From positions 1,984,001 to 2,048,000 of the forward strand of contig NZ_CP107772.1 in assembly GCF_036345155.1 (NCBI RefSeq): 64,000 bases of DNA, given 5' to 3'. The translations under genes were made by a program, and so were the position numbers. The notes under the pieces were generated by a model. It saw nothing but the letters and a program-made list of their open reading frames with translations, had not been told where the DNA came from and ran no database searches. Shown piece after piece: positions 9,110-17,751 of this stretch. The stretch's first letter is position 1; the number at the start of each line of letters is the position of its first letter. The DNA is from Streptomyces sp. NBC_00582 (GTDB lineage: Bacteria; Actinomycetota; Actinomycetes; Streptomycetales; Streptomycetaceae).

Positions 9110-9122
9110 GCCGTTCGGAAAA
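9110..9122 (-). repeat. Right terminal inverted repeat of the Tn554-like element
   Basis: GCCGTTCGGAAAA is the exact inverted copy of 4355-4367. Peptidase coding sequence resumes immediately after it with GTCGACGAAGAGCGCG. Confidence 0.8.
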
Positions 9123-10203
9123 GTCGACGAAGAGCGCGTACGGCTTCTCGACCTGGCACCGCACCCCGGACGGCGCGGTCGCGGCGGACGAGCCCGAGTC
9201 GGCCTGGTGGTGGTTCCCGAGCAACGACCACCCGCTGGACAAGGCGACCTACGACGTGTCGGTGGCCGTGCCCGACGGCACGCGGGCGATCTCCAACGGC
9301 ACGCTCCAGTCAACGACCTCGCGGCTCGGCTGGACGCGCTACGCCTGGCGCGAGACCAAGCCGCAGGCGACCTATCTGGCCACCCTGGCGCTCGGGAGGT
9401 TCGACGTCACCACCGGCACCTCGGAGGGGGGCGTCCCCGTCGTCAACGCCTACAGCGAGGACCTCGGCGACAACGAGGGTGCGGCGCGGGCCAGCCTGGA
9501 GCGCACGGGGGAGATCGTCGACTGGCTGAGCGGCTATTTCGGGCCGTATCCGTTCGGCTCGGCGGGCGGGTACGTCCCGAACACCACGACCGGGTTCGCG
9601 CTGGAGACGCAGACCCGTGTCTACTACAGCCCACGGCAGTTCGCGAACGGTTCCAACACCTCCGTCGTCGTGCACGAGCTGGCCCATCAGTGGTACGGGG
9701 ACTCCGTCTCCGTCAAGGGCTGGAAGGACATCTGGCTCAACGAGGGCTTCGCCCGGTACGCGCAGTGGCTGTGGTCCGAGCACGAGGGCGAGGGCACGGC
9801 GCGGGAACTCGCCGACTACGTGTACGCCTCGCACCCGGCCGACGACCCGTTCTGGACCGTGAAGCCGGGTGACCCGGGCGCGGACAAGCAGTTCGACATC
9901 GCCGTCTACGACCGGGGCGCGCTGGCCGTGCAGGCGCTGCGGAACGAGATCGGCGACGAGGCGTTCTTCGCGGTCCTCAGGGGCTGGCCGCAGACGCACG
10001 CCTACGGCAACGCCGACATCGCCGACTTCCGGGCGTACGCCGAGCAGGTCTCCGGCAAGCGGCTCGGCACCCTGTTCGACACCTGGTTGTTCCAGCCGAC
10101 GAGGCCGGCGGCACCGGCGGCGCTCGCCCGGGCCTCTGCCGCCCCCGTGCAGCCGAAGTCGTGGAAGAGGATCGAGGCGACGAACGGCGTGCACGAGCAC
10201 TGA
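9123..10203 (+). pseudogene. M1-family metallopeptidase, C-terminal fragment
   Basis: This is the remaining 360 codons of the aminopeptidase. It contains the exopeptidase-like motif GFALETQ, the zinc site HELAHQWYG and the downstream NEGFARY glutamate ligand, so every catalytic residue is in this half. It has lost its signal peptide and N-terminal domain, and the nearest start codons give an incomplete protein. The residues at the joint (STKSAYGFSTWHRTPDG) continue naturally from the left fragment. Confidence 0.88.
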
Positions 10204-10284
10204 GGCGGCCGGCGCGAGCAGAACTGACGGCTCCTCAGACCCTGCACGGCGTCCTTGCTCACGGGTGGTCCACTCTCTGGTGCG

Positions 10285-10305
10285 CCCGGACCCCGTGGGT
10301 CCGGG
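10285..10305 (+). terminator. Stem-loop downstream of the M1 peptidase gene
   Basis: CCCGGACCC and GGGTCCGGG form a perfect 9-bp stem around a 3-nt loop, 80 bp after the stop codon. There is no U-tract, as is usual in Streptomyces. Confidence 0.6.
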
Positions 10306-10450
10306 TGTCCGTACGGTCGTGGCCGGCGACTCCCGGGTAGGGGCACGGACGAAGGCAGCGGCTTCCCGGAGCCCCCGCCCTCGCACGTGTCCCAGGTCAC
10401 AGAGCGTTACTTCTCACACGGCCGCCCCCCGGGCGGCGATACTGCTGCTC

Positions 10451-11161
10451 ATGACGATCGAGACCGACGAGCCGCCCCTCACGGTCGACGAGCTGGCCGC
10501 ACGCGCGGGGGTCACGGTCCGCACGGTCCGCTTCTACGGCACCAGGGGTCTGCTGCCGCCGCCCGTGATCGGCCCGCGCCGGGTGGGGCACTACGGCCCG
10601 GAGCACCTGGCACGTCTGGAGCTGATCGAGGAGCTGCAGCGCCAGGGCATGACCCTGGCGGCGATCGAGCGCTACCTGGCACAGCTGCCGCCCGGCCTCG
10701 ACGCGCACGACCTCGCCGTCCACCGGGCGGTCGTGGCGTCCTGGGCGCCGGACACCGGCGAGACGGTGAGCCGGGAGGAGCTGCGGCGGCGGGCGGGACG
10801 GCCGCTGTCCGAGGAGGACGTGCGCCGGCTGGTGGCGATGGACGTCGTGGAGGCCGCGGCCGACGGCGGGTACCGGGTCGACTCCGGGCTGCTCCCGCTC
10901 GGGGTGCGGCTGCTCGACGTACCGCTGTCGCAGGAGGTGATCCTCGCGGCGCGCACCGCGCTGATCGAGCACTCGCGCGCCGCGGCGCAGGAGCTGTCCG
11001 GGCTGCTGCGGGAGGCGGTGGCCGAGCGGGACGCGCGGGACGTGCGGTCGCTGACGGCGCAGATGCGTCCGCTGGTCGTCCAGGCCCTGCTGACGACGTT
11101 TCAGCGTTCGCTGCGCGAGGAGCTGCGGCTGTGGTTGTCGGAGGCGCAGACGGGCGGCTGA
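10451..11161 (+). CDS. MerR-family transcriptional regulator
   Basis: This 236-aa protein has an N-terminal MerR winged helix (LTVDELAARAGVTVRTVRFY, then the YGTRGLLPPP wing) and a dimerisation helix. A longer C-terminal region without obvious metal-binding cysteines suggests a non-metal ligand. The ATG at 10451 is just downstream of a GATACT-like -10 at about 10437-10442. Its 3' end overlaps the convergent acyltransferase gene by 61 bp. The regulated target is unknown. Confidence 0.85.
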   Translation: MTIETDEPPLTVDELAARAGVTVRTVRFYGTRGLLPPPVIGPRRVGHYGPEHLARLELIEELQRQGMTLAAIERYLAQLPPGLDAHDLAVHRAVVASWAPDTGETVSREELRRRAGRPLSEEDVRRLVAMDVVEAAADGGYRVDSGLLPLGVRLLDVPLSQEVILAARTALIEHSRAAAQELSGLLREAVAERDARDVRSLTAQMRPLVVQALLTTFQRSLREELRLWLSEAQTGG

Positions 11162-12354
11162 GGGGCGGCCGCCCCACGGCGGGTCAGCCGGCGGCCCCAG
11201 GCCTGGCCGGGCGCCTCGATCCAGCGGTACGTCAGCGCGCACAGCGGCAGCAGCACCGCGACGAAGGCCACCAGCAGCAGGGGTTCGTCGCGGCGCTGCC
11301 GGCCGATCGTGCCGTCGACCGCCGTGAGCAGCACCGGATGCAGCAGGTAGACCGAGTAGCTGATCATGCCCAGCGCGGCCACGGCGCGGGGGATGCGCCG
11401 TCGGCGCACGGCGAAGGCGGCGGCGAAGGTGAGCGCGGCCAGCAGGAACGCGGTGATCCAGCCGCGCCGGGTGAAGTAGTGGCCGTCGCCGTACCAGCAG
11501 GCGCTGCCCACCGCGCAGAGCAGCACCACGGCCGCCGCGCGGACCACGGCCCGCGGGCCGCACGCGCCGTGTTCGGCCCGGTGGACGGCGGTGCCGAGGA
11601 ACATCACGGCGAGGATCACGAGGCTCTCCCACTGCGGCACCGTGCTGTCGAACGCCACCAGGGCGAGCGCCAGGATCCCGCCCAGCACTCCCCCGGTGAC
11701 GCGCAGTGCGGGCGGGCCGGCGCTCGCGCAGCACACGGCGACGACCAGGACGACCGCGGCGACGGCGATCAGCGGGCCGGTGCCGGTCAGGCCGGCCAGA
11801 GCGGAGACCGGCAGCCCGCCGCCCAGGAGCGCGCCGACGGCGGCGAGCACGGCCAGGGTGACGGCGACCGCCGCCGACCGCCGGTGCTGACGGACCGTGA
11901 ACAGGGCGACGACCAGCAGACAGAAGGCCATCTCGTACGACAGCGTCCACAGGACGAGCAGCAGACCCGGCGTCCCCAGCAGTTCCTGGAGCAGGGTGAG
12001 GTGGGCGACGGCCACGGCGACGGCGTTCTGACCGCCGCGCGTCCGGGTGACCCCCGCGAGGTCGAGGGCGAGGAGCGTGCCGACGGCGAGCGCCCACAGC
12101 GGGTAGAGGCGGAAGATCCGGCCGGTCCAGAAGGCGCGGACACAGCCGCGGCGCTCCAGCGAGGCGGGGATGACGTAGCCGCTCACGAAGAAGAACACCA
12201 TGATGCCGTAGCGGCTGGTGCTGACGTACGGCATGAGGTCCCGCCGGAACTCCGGCACGAAGGTGGCGGACGCGTGGTCGAACACCACCACGAGTGCCGC
12301 GACCGCGCGCAGCGCGTCCAGCCAGTCCATCCGTGTGCGGGGCGCGCCGTTCAC
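11101..12354 (-). CDS. Acyltransferase 3 (OafA/YrhL-type) membrane protein
   Basis: This 417-aa polytopic protein begins RMDWLDALRAVAALVVVFDH, which carries the family's conserved N-terminal Arg and His. It continues with FFFVSGYVIPASL and about ten hydrophobic segments. The family transfers acyl groups to sugars or lipids at the membrane. It ends in a hydrophilic Ser/Arg tail that overlaps the 3' end of merR on the other strand. Substrate not predictable. Confidence 0.85.
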   Translation of the reverse strand: MNGAPRTRMDWLDALRAVAALVVVFDHASATFVPEFRRDLMPYVSTSRYGIMVFFFVSGYVIPASLERRGCVRAFWTGRIFRLYPLWALAVGTLLALDLAGVTRTRGGQNAVAVAVAHLTLLQELLGTPGLLLVLWTLSYEMAFCLLVVALFTVRQHRRSAAVAVTLAVLAAVGALLGGGLPVSALAGLTGTGPLIAVAAVVLVVAVCCASAGPPALRVTGGVLGGILALALVAFDSTVPQWESLVILAVMFLGTAVHRAEHGACGPRAVVRAAAVVLLCAVGSACWYGDGHYFTRRGWITAFLLAALTFAAAFAVRRRRIPRAVAALGMISYSVYLLHPVLLTAVDGTIGRQRRDEPLLLVAFVAVLLPLCALTYRWIEAPGQAWGRRLTRRGAAAPQPPVCASDNHSRSSSRSER

Positions 12355-12428
12355 TCACGTCTCCTTGTCCCGGGAGGTCCTACGGCCGTTCTTGGACCGG
12401 GGCGCGAGGAGCGTTACGCGGCGGGCCC

Positions 12429-12446
12429 CACGGGGCGAACCCCGTG
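12429..12446. terminator. Stem-loop between acyltransferase and beta-oxidation genes
   Basis: CACGGGG and CCCCGTG pair across a CGAA tetraloop. It lies about 40 bp downstream of the beta-oxidation gene's 3' end on the minus strand and could terminate that operon. Confidence 0.55.
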
Positions 12447-12483
12447 AGCCCTGGGGAGGTCACGGGGTCCGGCGCGCGGGGTG

Positions 12484-14661
12484 TCAGCGGGCGTCGGTGA
12501 AGATCTCCCCCCGCTCCGCCTTCTCCACCAGCAGCGCGGGCGGGGTGAAGCGGTCGCCGTAGCGCTCGGCGAGCTCACGCGCGCGTGCCACGAATCCGGG
12601 GAGGCCGCCGTCGTAGCCGTTGACGTACTGCAGGACGCCGCCGGTCCAGCCGGGGAAGCCGATGCCGAACAGGGAGCCGATGTTGGCGTCGGCGACGGAG
12701 GTCAGGACGCCCTCCTCGAGGAGCCTGACGGTGTCGAGGGCCTCGGAGAAGAGCATGCGCTCCTGCATGTCCCTGAACGGGATCTCGCTCCCCGCGCGCG
12801 TGAAGTGCTCGCGCAGGCCCGGCCACAGCGCACCGCGCCTGCCGTCCTCGCCGTACTCGTAGAAGCCCGCTCCCCCGCTGCGGCCGGGGCGGCCGAACGC
12901 GTCGACCATGCGGTCGACGACGGCCTCGGCGGGGTGTGCGGTCCAGGTGCCGCCCGCCTCCTGCGCGGCCCGCCTCGACTCACGGCGGATCTTCTGGGCG
13001 AGGGTGAGGGTCAGTTCGTCCATCAGGGAGAGCACCTTGGCCGGGTAGCCCGCCTGGGCGGCGGCCTGCTCGATCGAGGCGGGCTCGATGCCCTCGCCGA
13101 CCATGGCGACGCCCTCGTTGATGAAGTGGCCGATCACCCGGGAGGTGAAGAAGCCGCGCGAGTCGTTGACGACGATCGGTGTCTTGCTGATCTGCCGGAC
13201 CAGGTCGAAGGCGCGGGCGAGCGCCTCGTCGCCGGTGCGCCCGCCCTTGATGATCTCGACGAGCGGCATCTTGTCGACGGGCGAGAAGAAGTGCAGGCCG
13301 ATGAAGTCCTCCTGGCGCTCCACGCCCTCGGCGAGGGCGGTGATGGGGAGCGTGGAGGTGTTGGAGCACAGCAGGGCGTCGGGGGCGACGATCTGCTCGA
13401 TCTCCTGGAAGACCTTGTGCTTGAGGGCGGTGTCCTCGAACACGGCCTCGATGACGGCGTCGCAGCCGGCCAGGTCGGCGGGGTCGGCGGTGGGGGTGAT
13501 GCGGGCGAGCAGCGCGTCCGCCTTCTCCTGGGTGGTGCGGCCCCGGGAGACGGCCTTGGCGCACAGCTTCTCGGAGTAGCGCCTGCCCTTGGCGGCGGCT
13601 TCCGGGGTGACGTCCTTGAGGACGACGTCCAGTCCCGCGCGGGCGCAGGAGTAGGCGATGCCGGCGCCCATCATGCCCGCGCCGAGGACGGCCACCTTGC
13701 GGACGGGGCGGGGCTCGAACCCCTGCGGGCGGTTGGCGCCGGAGTTGACGGCCTGGAGGTCGAAGAAGAACGCCTGGATCATGTTCTTCGAGGTCTGGCC
13801 GGCCGCGAGTTCGACGAAGTAGCGGGCCTCGATGACCTGGGCGGTGTCGAAGTCGACCTGGGAGCCCTCCACGGCGGCGGCGAGGATGGCGCGGGGCGCG
13901 GGGTAGGGGGCGCCGTTGGTCTGCTTGCGCAGGGTGGCGGGGAAGGCGGGCAGGTTCGCGGCGAACTTGGGGTGGGCGGGGGTGCCGCCGGGGATGCGGT
14001 ATCCCGGCCGGTCCCAGGGCTGCCGCGACTCGGGGTGGGCGTCGACGAAGGCGCGGGCCTTGGCGAGGAGTTCCTCGGGGGTGGTGGCCACGTCGTCGAT
14101 CAGGCCGTTCTCCAGGGCCTTGCGCGGGCTGTACTGGGTGCCCTGGAGGAGGACCTTCAGCAGGGCGTCGGCGATGCCCAGCAGACGGACGGTGCGCACG
14201 ACTCCGCCGCCGCCGGGGAGCAGGCCGAGGGTGACCTCGGGGCAGCCGATCTTGGAGCCGGGGGCGTCGAGGGCGATGCGGTGGTGGCAGGCGAGGGCGA
14301 GTTCGTAGCCGCCGCCGAGGGCCGCGCCGTTGAGGGCGGCGACGACGGGCTTGCCGAGGGTCTCGATGCGGCGGAGGTTGCGCTTGATCTCCAGGCCGCC
14401 GTCGAACAGCTCCTGGGCGGTCTCGGGGGTGACCCGGATGAGGTCGCGCAGGTCGCCGCCGGCGAAGAAGGTCTTCTTGGCCGAGGTGAGGATGATGCCG
14501 CGGATGGTGTCCTTCTCGGCCTCCAGGCGGTCGGTGACGGCGGCGAGGGAGGCGCGGAACGCCGCGTTCATGGTGTTCGCGGACTGGTTCGGGTCGTCGA
14601 GGACGAGGGTGACGAGGCCGGTGCGGTCCTGTTCCCAGCGGATGGTGGTGCTCTCGGTCAT
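12484..14661 (-). CDS. 3-hydroxyacyl-CoA dehydrogenase/enoyl-CoA hydratase (FadB-like)
   Basis: This 725-aa bifunctional beta-oxidation enzyme has an N-terminal crotonase domain (residues 1-190, with FAGGDLRDL and ALNGAALGGGYELAL forming the oxyanion hole and active-site region). An NAD-binding 3-hydroxyacyl-CoA dehydrogenase domain follows (VAVLGAGMMGAGIAYS near residue 330, HFFSPVDKMPLVEI), then the C-terminal helical domain. It hydrates enoyl-CoA and oxidises the 3-hydroxyacyl product in the cytosol. It lies 41 bp downstream of the thiolase gene on the same strand, so the two form a FadAB-like pair. Confidence 0.93.
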   Translation of the reverse strand: MTESTTIRWEQDRTGLVTLVLDDPNQSANTMNAAFRASLAAVTDRLEAEKDTIRGIILTSAKKTFFAGGDLRDLIRVTPETAQELFDGGLEIKRNLRRIETLGKPVVAALNGAALGGGYELALACHHRIALDAPGSKIGCPEVTLGLLPGGGGVVRTVRLLGIADALLKVLLQGTQYSPRKALENGLIDDVATTPEELLAKARAFVDAHPESRQPWDRPGYRIPGGTPAHPKFAANLPAFPATLRKQTNGAPYPAPRAILAAAVEGSQVDFDTAQVIEARYFVELAAGQTSKNMIQAFFFDLQAVNSGANRPQGFEPRPVRKVAVLGAGMMGAGIAYSCARAGLDVVLKDVTPEAAAKGRRYSEKLCAKAVSRGRTTQEKADALLARITPTADPADLAGCDAVIEAVFEDTALKHKVFQEIEQIVAPDALLCSNTSTLPITALAEGVERQEDFIGLHFFSPVDKMPLVEIIKGGRTGDEALARAFDLVRQISKTPIVVNDSRGFFTSRVIGHFINEGVAMVGEGIEPASIEQAAAQAGYPAKVLSLMDELTLTLAQKIRRESRRAAQEAGGTWTAHPAEAVVDRMVDAFGRPGRSGGAGFYEYGEDGRRGALWPGLREHFTRAGSEIPFRDMQERMLFSEALDTVRLLEEGVLTSVADANIGSLFGIGFPGWTGGVLQYVNGYDGGLPGFVARARELAERYGDRFTPPALLVEKAERGEIFTDAR

Positions 14662-14702
14662 GACGGGGTCTCCGTAGAAGTCGGTGGTGGCCGCTGGGGT
14701 GG

Positions 14703-15917
14703 TCAGACGCGCTCGACGATCGTGGCGATGCCCATGCCGCCGCCGACACAGAGGGTGGCGAGGCCGTAGCGCTTGTCCTGGCGTTCCAGTTCGTCGACGA
14801 GCGAGCCGAGGATCATCGCGCCGGTGGCGCCGAGGGGGTGGCCGAGGGCGATGGCGCCGCCGTTGACGTTGACCTTGTCCAGGGACAGGCCCATGTCCTT
14901 CACGAACCGCAGCACGACCGCCGCGAACGCCTCGTTGATCTCGACGAGGTCGATGTCGTCGATGGTCAGACCGGCCTTGGCGAGGGCCTTGCGGGTGGCC
15001 GGGGCGGGGCCGGTGAGCATGATGGTGGGCTCGGAGCCGGAGACGGCGGCGGAGACGATCCGCGCGCGGGGGGTGAGCCCGTACCGCTCGCCGACCTCCC
15101 GGGAGCCGATGGCGACCAGGGAGGCGCCGTCGACGATGCCGGAGGAGTTGCCCGCGTGGTGGACGTGGTCGATCTTCTCGACCCAGTGGTACGTCTGCAG
15201 CGCCACCGCGTCGAAGCCGCCGAGTTCGCCGATGTCGGCGAAGGACGGCTTGAGCGCCGCGAGGGAGTCGGCGGTGGTGCCGGGGCGCAGGTGCTCGTCG
15301 TGGTCGAGGACCACGAGGCCGCTGCGGTCCCTGACCGGGACGACGGAGCGGTCGAAGCGGCCCTCCTTCCAGGCCGTCGCCGCCCGCTCCTGCGACAGCG
15401 CAGCGTACGCGTCGACGTCACGGCGGGAGAACCCCTCGATGGTGGCGATGAGGTCGGCGCCGATGCCCTGCGGCACGAAGTTGACGGCCAGGTTGGTCAT
15501 CGGGTCGTTGAACCAGGCGCCGCCGTCGGAGGCCATCGGCACCCGGGACATCGACTCCACGCCGCCCGCGAGGACCAGGTCCTCCCAGCCCGAGCGGACC
15601 TTGACGGCGGCCAGGTTGACGGCCTCCAGACCCGAGGCGCAGAAGCGGTTCTCCTGGACGCCCGCCACCGTGTCCGGCAGTCCGGCGGCGATCGCGGCGA
15701 TGCGCGCGATGTCGGAGCCCTGGTCGCCGACGGGTCCGACGACACCGAGGACGATGTCGTCGATCGCGGCCGGGTCCAGGCCGGGGAAGCGGTCGCGCAG
15801 TTCGTGGATGAGGCCGACGACGAGGTCGATGGGCTTCGTGCCGTGCAGGGCGCCGCTCGCCTTGCCGCGTCCGCGCGGGGTGCGGATCGCGTCGTACACG
15901 TACGCTTCGGTGCTCAC
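14703..15917 (-). CDS. Acetyl-CoA C-acyltransferase (thiolase, FadA-like)
   Basis: This 404-aa thiolase has the nucleophilic Cys in [12 protein letters not shown], the catalytic His in GHPLGATGA and the second Cys in the C-terminal CVGGGMGIA. It cleaves 3-ketoacyl-CoA in the last step of beta-oxidation. It precedes the FadB-like gene and starts 3 bp after the CaiB-type gene stops, so all three are probably one operon. Confidence 0.93.
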   Translation of the reverse strand: MSTEAYVYDAIRTPRGRGKASGALHGTKPIDLVVGLIHELRDRFPGLDPAAIDDIVLGVVGPVGDQGSDIARIAAIAAGLPDTVAGVQENRFCASGLEAVNLAAVKVRSGWEDLVLAGGVESMSRVPMASDGGAWFNDPMTNLAVNFVPQGIGADLIATIEGFSRRDVDAYAALSQERAATAWKEGRFDRSVVPVRDRSGLVVLDHDEHLRPGTTADSLAALKPSFADIGELGGFDAVALQTYHWVEKIDHVHHAGNSSGIVDGASLVAIGSREVGERYGLTPRARIVSAAVSGSEPTIMLTGPAPATRKALAKAGLTIDDIDLVEINEAFAAVVLRFVKDMGLSLDKVNVNGGAIALGHPLGATGAMILGSLVDELERQDKRYGLATLCVGGGMGIATIVERV

Positions 15918-15920
15918 TGG

Positions 15921-17126
15921 TCAAGCCTTTCGGGGAGGGTGGGCCGGACCGGGTCGGTCGCCCTGCTGCGGGAGGTCGTTCACGGGGGGCCGCGCACGGT
16001 CGTTCACGAGGCCCGGCAGGTCCCAGTCCCGGGCCACCTCGGCGGTGTCGGCGCCCGGCCGCGCGGGGCCGGAGCGGACGGCCGTGGGGGTGGCGGAGAA
16101 GCGGGGCGCGGGGGCCGGCTGGGTGATGCCGCCGTGGTCGGTGAAGGTGCCGCGGGCGGCGAGGTGCGGATGGTGCGGGGCCTCGCGCAGCGACAGCACG
16201 GGCGCCACGCACGCGTCGGAGCCCTCGAACAGGGCCGTCCACTCGTCCCGGGTACGGGCCTTGAAGCGGGCGGCGACCGCCTCGCGCAGCTCCCCCCAGC
16301 GCGTCCAGTCCTTGCGGGCGTCGTGGAAGTCCCCGAGGCCGAGGAGGTCCGTGAACGCGTCGTAGAACTGCGGTTCCAGGGCGCCGACGGCCATGTACCC
16401 GCCGTCGGCGGTCTCGTAGGTGCCGTAGTACGGGCAGCCGCCGTCGAGGAGGTTGGCGGCGCGCCGGTCCCGCCAGCCGCCGGCCGCGAGCATGCCGTGG
16501 ATCATCGTGGAGAGGTGGGCGGTGCCGTCCACGATCGCCGCGTCGACGACCTGGCCGGTGCCCGTCACACGTGCGTGGTGGAGCGCGGCGAGGACGCCGA
16601 CGACCAGGTAGAGGGAGCCGCCCGCGTAGTCGCCGAGCAGGTTGGCGGGGGCGGGCGGGGGTGTGTCCGGGGCGCCGATCATGCCGAGGGTGCCGGTGAG
16701 CGCGATGTAGGCGATGTCGTGGCCGGCGCGGTGGGCGAGGGGGCCCTGTTGGCCCCAGCCGGTCATCCGGCCGTAGACCAGCCGGGGGTTGCGGGCGTGG
16801 CAGTCCTCGGGGCCGACGCCGAGCCGCTCGGCGACGCCGGGCCGGTTGCCCTCGATCAGCACGTCGGCGCGGGCGGCGAGGTCGAGCACGCGCGCGGGGC
16901 CGTCCGGCGCCTTGAGGTCGACGACGACGGAGCGCTTGTTGCGGTTGGTGAGGTCGCGGGCCGGGTCGACGGCGAGGGAGGGGCCGCCGGGGCGGTCCAC
17001 GCGGACGACGTCGGCGCCGAGGTCGGCGAGCAGCATCGCGGCGAAGGGCCCGGGTCCGATCCCGGCGAGTTCCACCACGCGCACGCCCGCGAGCGGGCCG
17101 TGCCCCGAGCCGTGTCCCGTCGTCAT
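15921..17126 (-). CDS. CaiB/BaiF-type CoA-transferase or alpha-methylacyl-CoA racemase
   Basis: This 401-aa family III CoA-transferase starts at ATG 17126 behind a GAGGGGG ribosome-binding site. A longer frame to 17210 lacks family character. Motifs include [20 protein letters not shown], the [11 protein letters not shown] nucleotide-binding stretch, [11 protein letters not shown] and the region around the catalytic Asp ([11 protein letters not shown]). In a beta-oxidation operon, racemisation of 2-methyl-branched acyl-CoA before oxidation is the best guess; general CoA transfer is the alternative. Upstream sequence carries a TAACA/TGTTA dyad. Confidence 0.85.
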   Translation of the reverse strand: MTTGHGSGHGPLAGVRVVELAGIGPGPFAAMLLADLGADVVRVDRPGGPSLAVDPARDLTNRNKRSVVVDLKAPDGPARVLDLAARADVLIEGNRPGVAERLGVGPEDCHARNPRLVYGRMTGWGQQGPLAHRAGHDIAYIALTGTLGMIGAPDTPPPAPANLLGDYAGGSLYLVVGVLAALHHARVTGTGQVVDAAIVDGTAHLSTMIHGMLAAGGWRDRRAANLLDGGCPYYGTYETADGGYMAVGALEPQFYDAFTDLLGLGDFHDARKDWTRWGELREAVAARFKARTRDEWTALFEGSDACVAPVLSLREAPHHPHLAARGTFTDHGGITQPAPAPRFSATPTAVRSGPARPGADTAEVARDWDLPGLVNDRARPPVNDLPQQGDRPGPAHPPRKA

Positions 17127-17155
17127 CCAGCCCCCTCGCTGTGACACCACCGATG

Positions 17156-17172
17156 TAACACCCGTGATGTTA
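17156..17172. promoter_or_regulatory. Candidate operator upstream of the CaiB-thiolase-FadB operon
   Basis: TAACA and TGTTA form a perfect dyad separated by 7 bp, 30 bp upstream of the CaiB-type start. A second palindrome, GAACGTGTTC, follows at 17174-17183. The position suits a TetR-type repressor of fatty-acid catabolism. No regulator gene lies adjacent. Confidence 0.4.
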
Positions 17173-17253
17173 AGAACGTGTTCCAGTGGGCACAAGAGCG
17201 GAGCGAGCAAGCGCTTGGCCAGTGTAGGCGCGACACGCCCGGCCGGCCCCGGT

Positions 17254-17634
17254 TCAGCGGGCGTCCAGCTCCGCTATGAGCCGTTGGGGCGCGATCGTGC
17301 GATAGCTCTCCTCGACCCAGTCGCACAGCAACTCGGCCGACGGGGCGCCCTTCTCCTGCAACGGGAGGCTCACCCAGCCCGCCTTCCCCAGGCCGTACCC
17401 GGTGGGCTCCGCGCCCGGGGACGCCATCGCGTGCGCGTGGGCCGTCTCGTCCGTGAGCTTGACGGTGACGCCGAGCGGGTGACTGCCGTCGTCGACGCCG
17501 AGGAAGACGAACACCTTCCGGTTGACCTTGGCGACCGCCTCGCCCCAGGGGAACTCCTCGGTCGCACCCGGCAGCCCGAGCGCGAACTGGCGTACTTTCT
17601 CCCACTTCTTCAGGGCGTTCCGGTCCACCGTCAC
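17254..17634 (-). CDS. MmcQ/YjbR-family protein
   Basis: This 126-aa protein matches the CyaY-like MmcQ/YjbR fold (LGLPGATEEFPWGEAVAKVNRKVFVFL at the N-terminal half, then GWVSLPL and a WVEESYRTIAP helix). Members are described as putative DNA-binding proteins; no enzyme activity is established. It begins at GTG and is a single-gene unit between the CaiB promoter region and a divergent reductase. Confidence 0.85.
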   Translation of the reverse strand: MTVDRNALKKWEKVRQFALGLPGATEEFPWGEAVAKVNRKVFVFLGVDDGSHPLGVTVKLTDETAHAHAMASPGAEPTGYGLGKAGWVSLPLQEKGAPSAELLCDWVEESYRTIAPQRLIAELDAR

Positions 17635-17720
17635 CTGCTGCCTCCGGGCTCGTCGTCGGCCACCGCACCCCTCACGCTAGCCTCAGCCACCGACAGCGGC
17701 GCGGGCTGCGGGACCAAGAG

Positions 17721-17751
17721 GTGTCATGAGCGGGCAAGGGGTGTCATGAGC
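17721..17751 (+). repeat. Direct repeat of the start region (GTGTCATGAGC)
   Basis: GTGTCATGAGC occurs at 17721-17731 and 17741-17751, exactly 20 bp apart, each containing an ATG. Only the second ATG is in frame with the reductase; the first would give a short out-of-frame product. Confidence 0.55.

Larger units (their letters stand above)
4355..9122. mobile_element. Tn554-like transposon (two tyrosine recombinases plus DUF6262)
   Basis: This 4,768-bp insertion is bounded by a perfect 13-bp inverted repeat, TTTTCCGAACGGC. It carries four minus-strand genes that overlap or abut: recombinase A, recombinase B, a DUF6262/TnpC-like protein and a 79-aa protein. The order A-B-C matches Tn554 of staphylococci. 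The insertion splits an M1 peptidase gene, and its exact removal restores the reading frame. A shared subterminal TGCGTCAC occurs at 4400-4407 and, inverted, at 9099-9106. No cargo gene is visible. The boundaries are inferred from the inverted repeat and frame restoration. Confidence 0.85.

Noticed and set aside
4355..9122. RIT element (three tandem recombinases)
   Set aside because: Only two tyrosine recombinases are present; the third protein is DUF6262, which fits Tn554-like elements better.
10255..12447. 730-aa plus-strand ORF
   Set aside because: It is an overlapping high-GC shadow of merR and the acyltransferase gene, with no recognisable domain.
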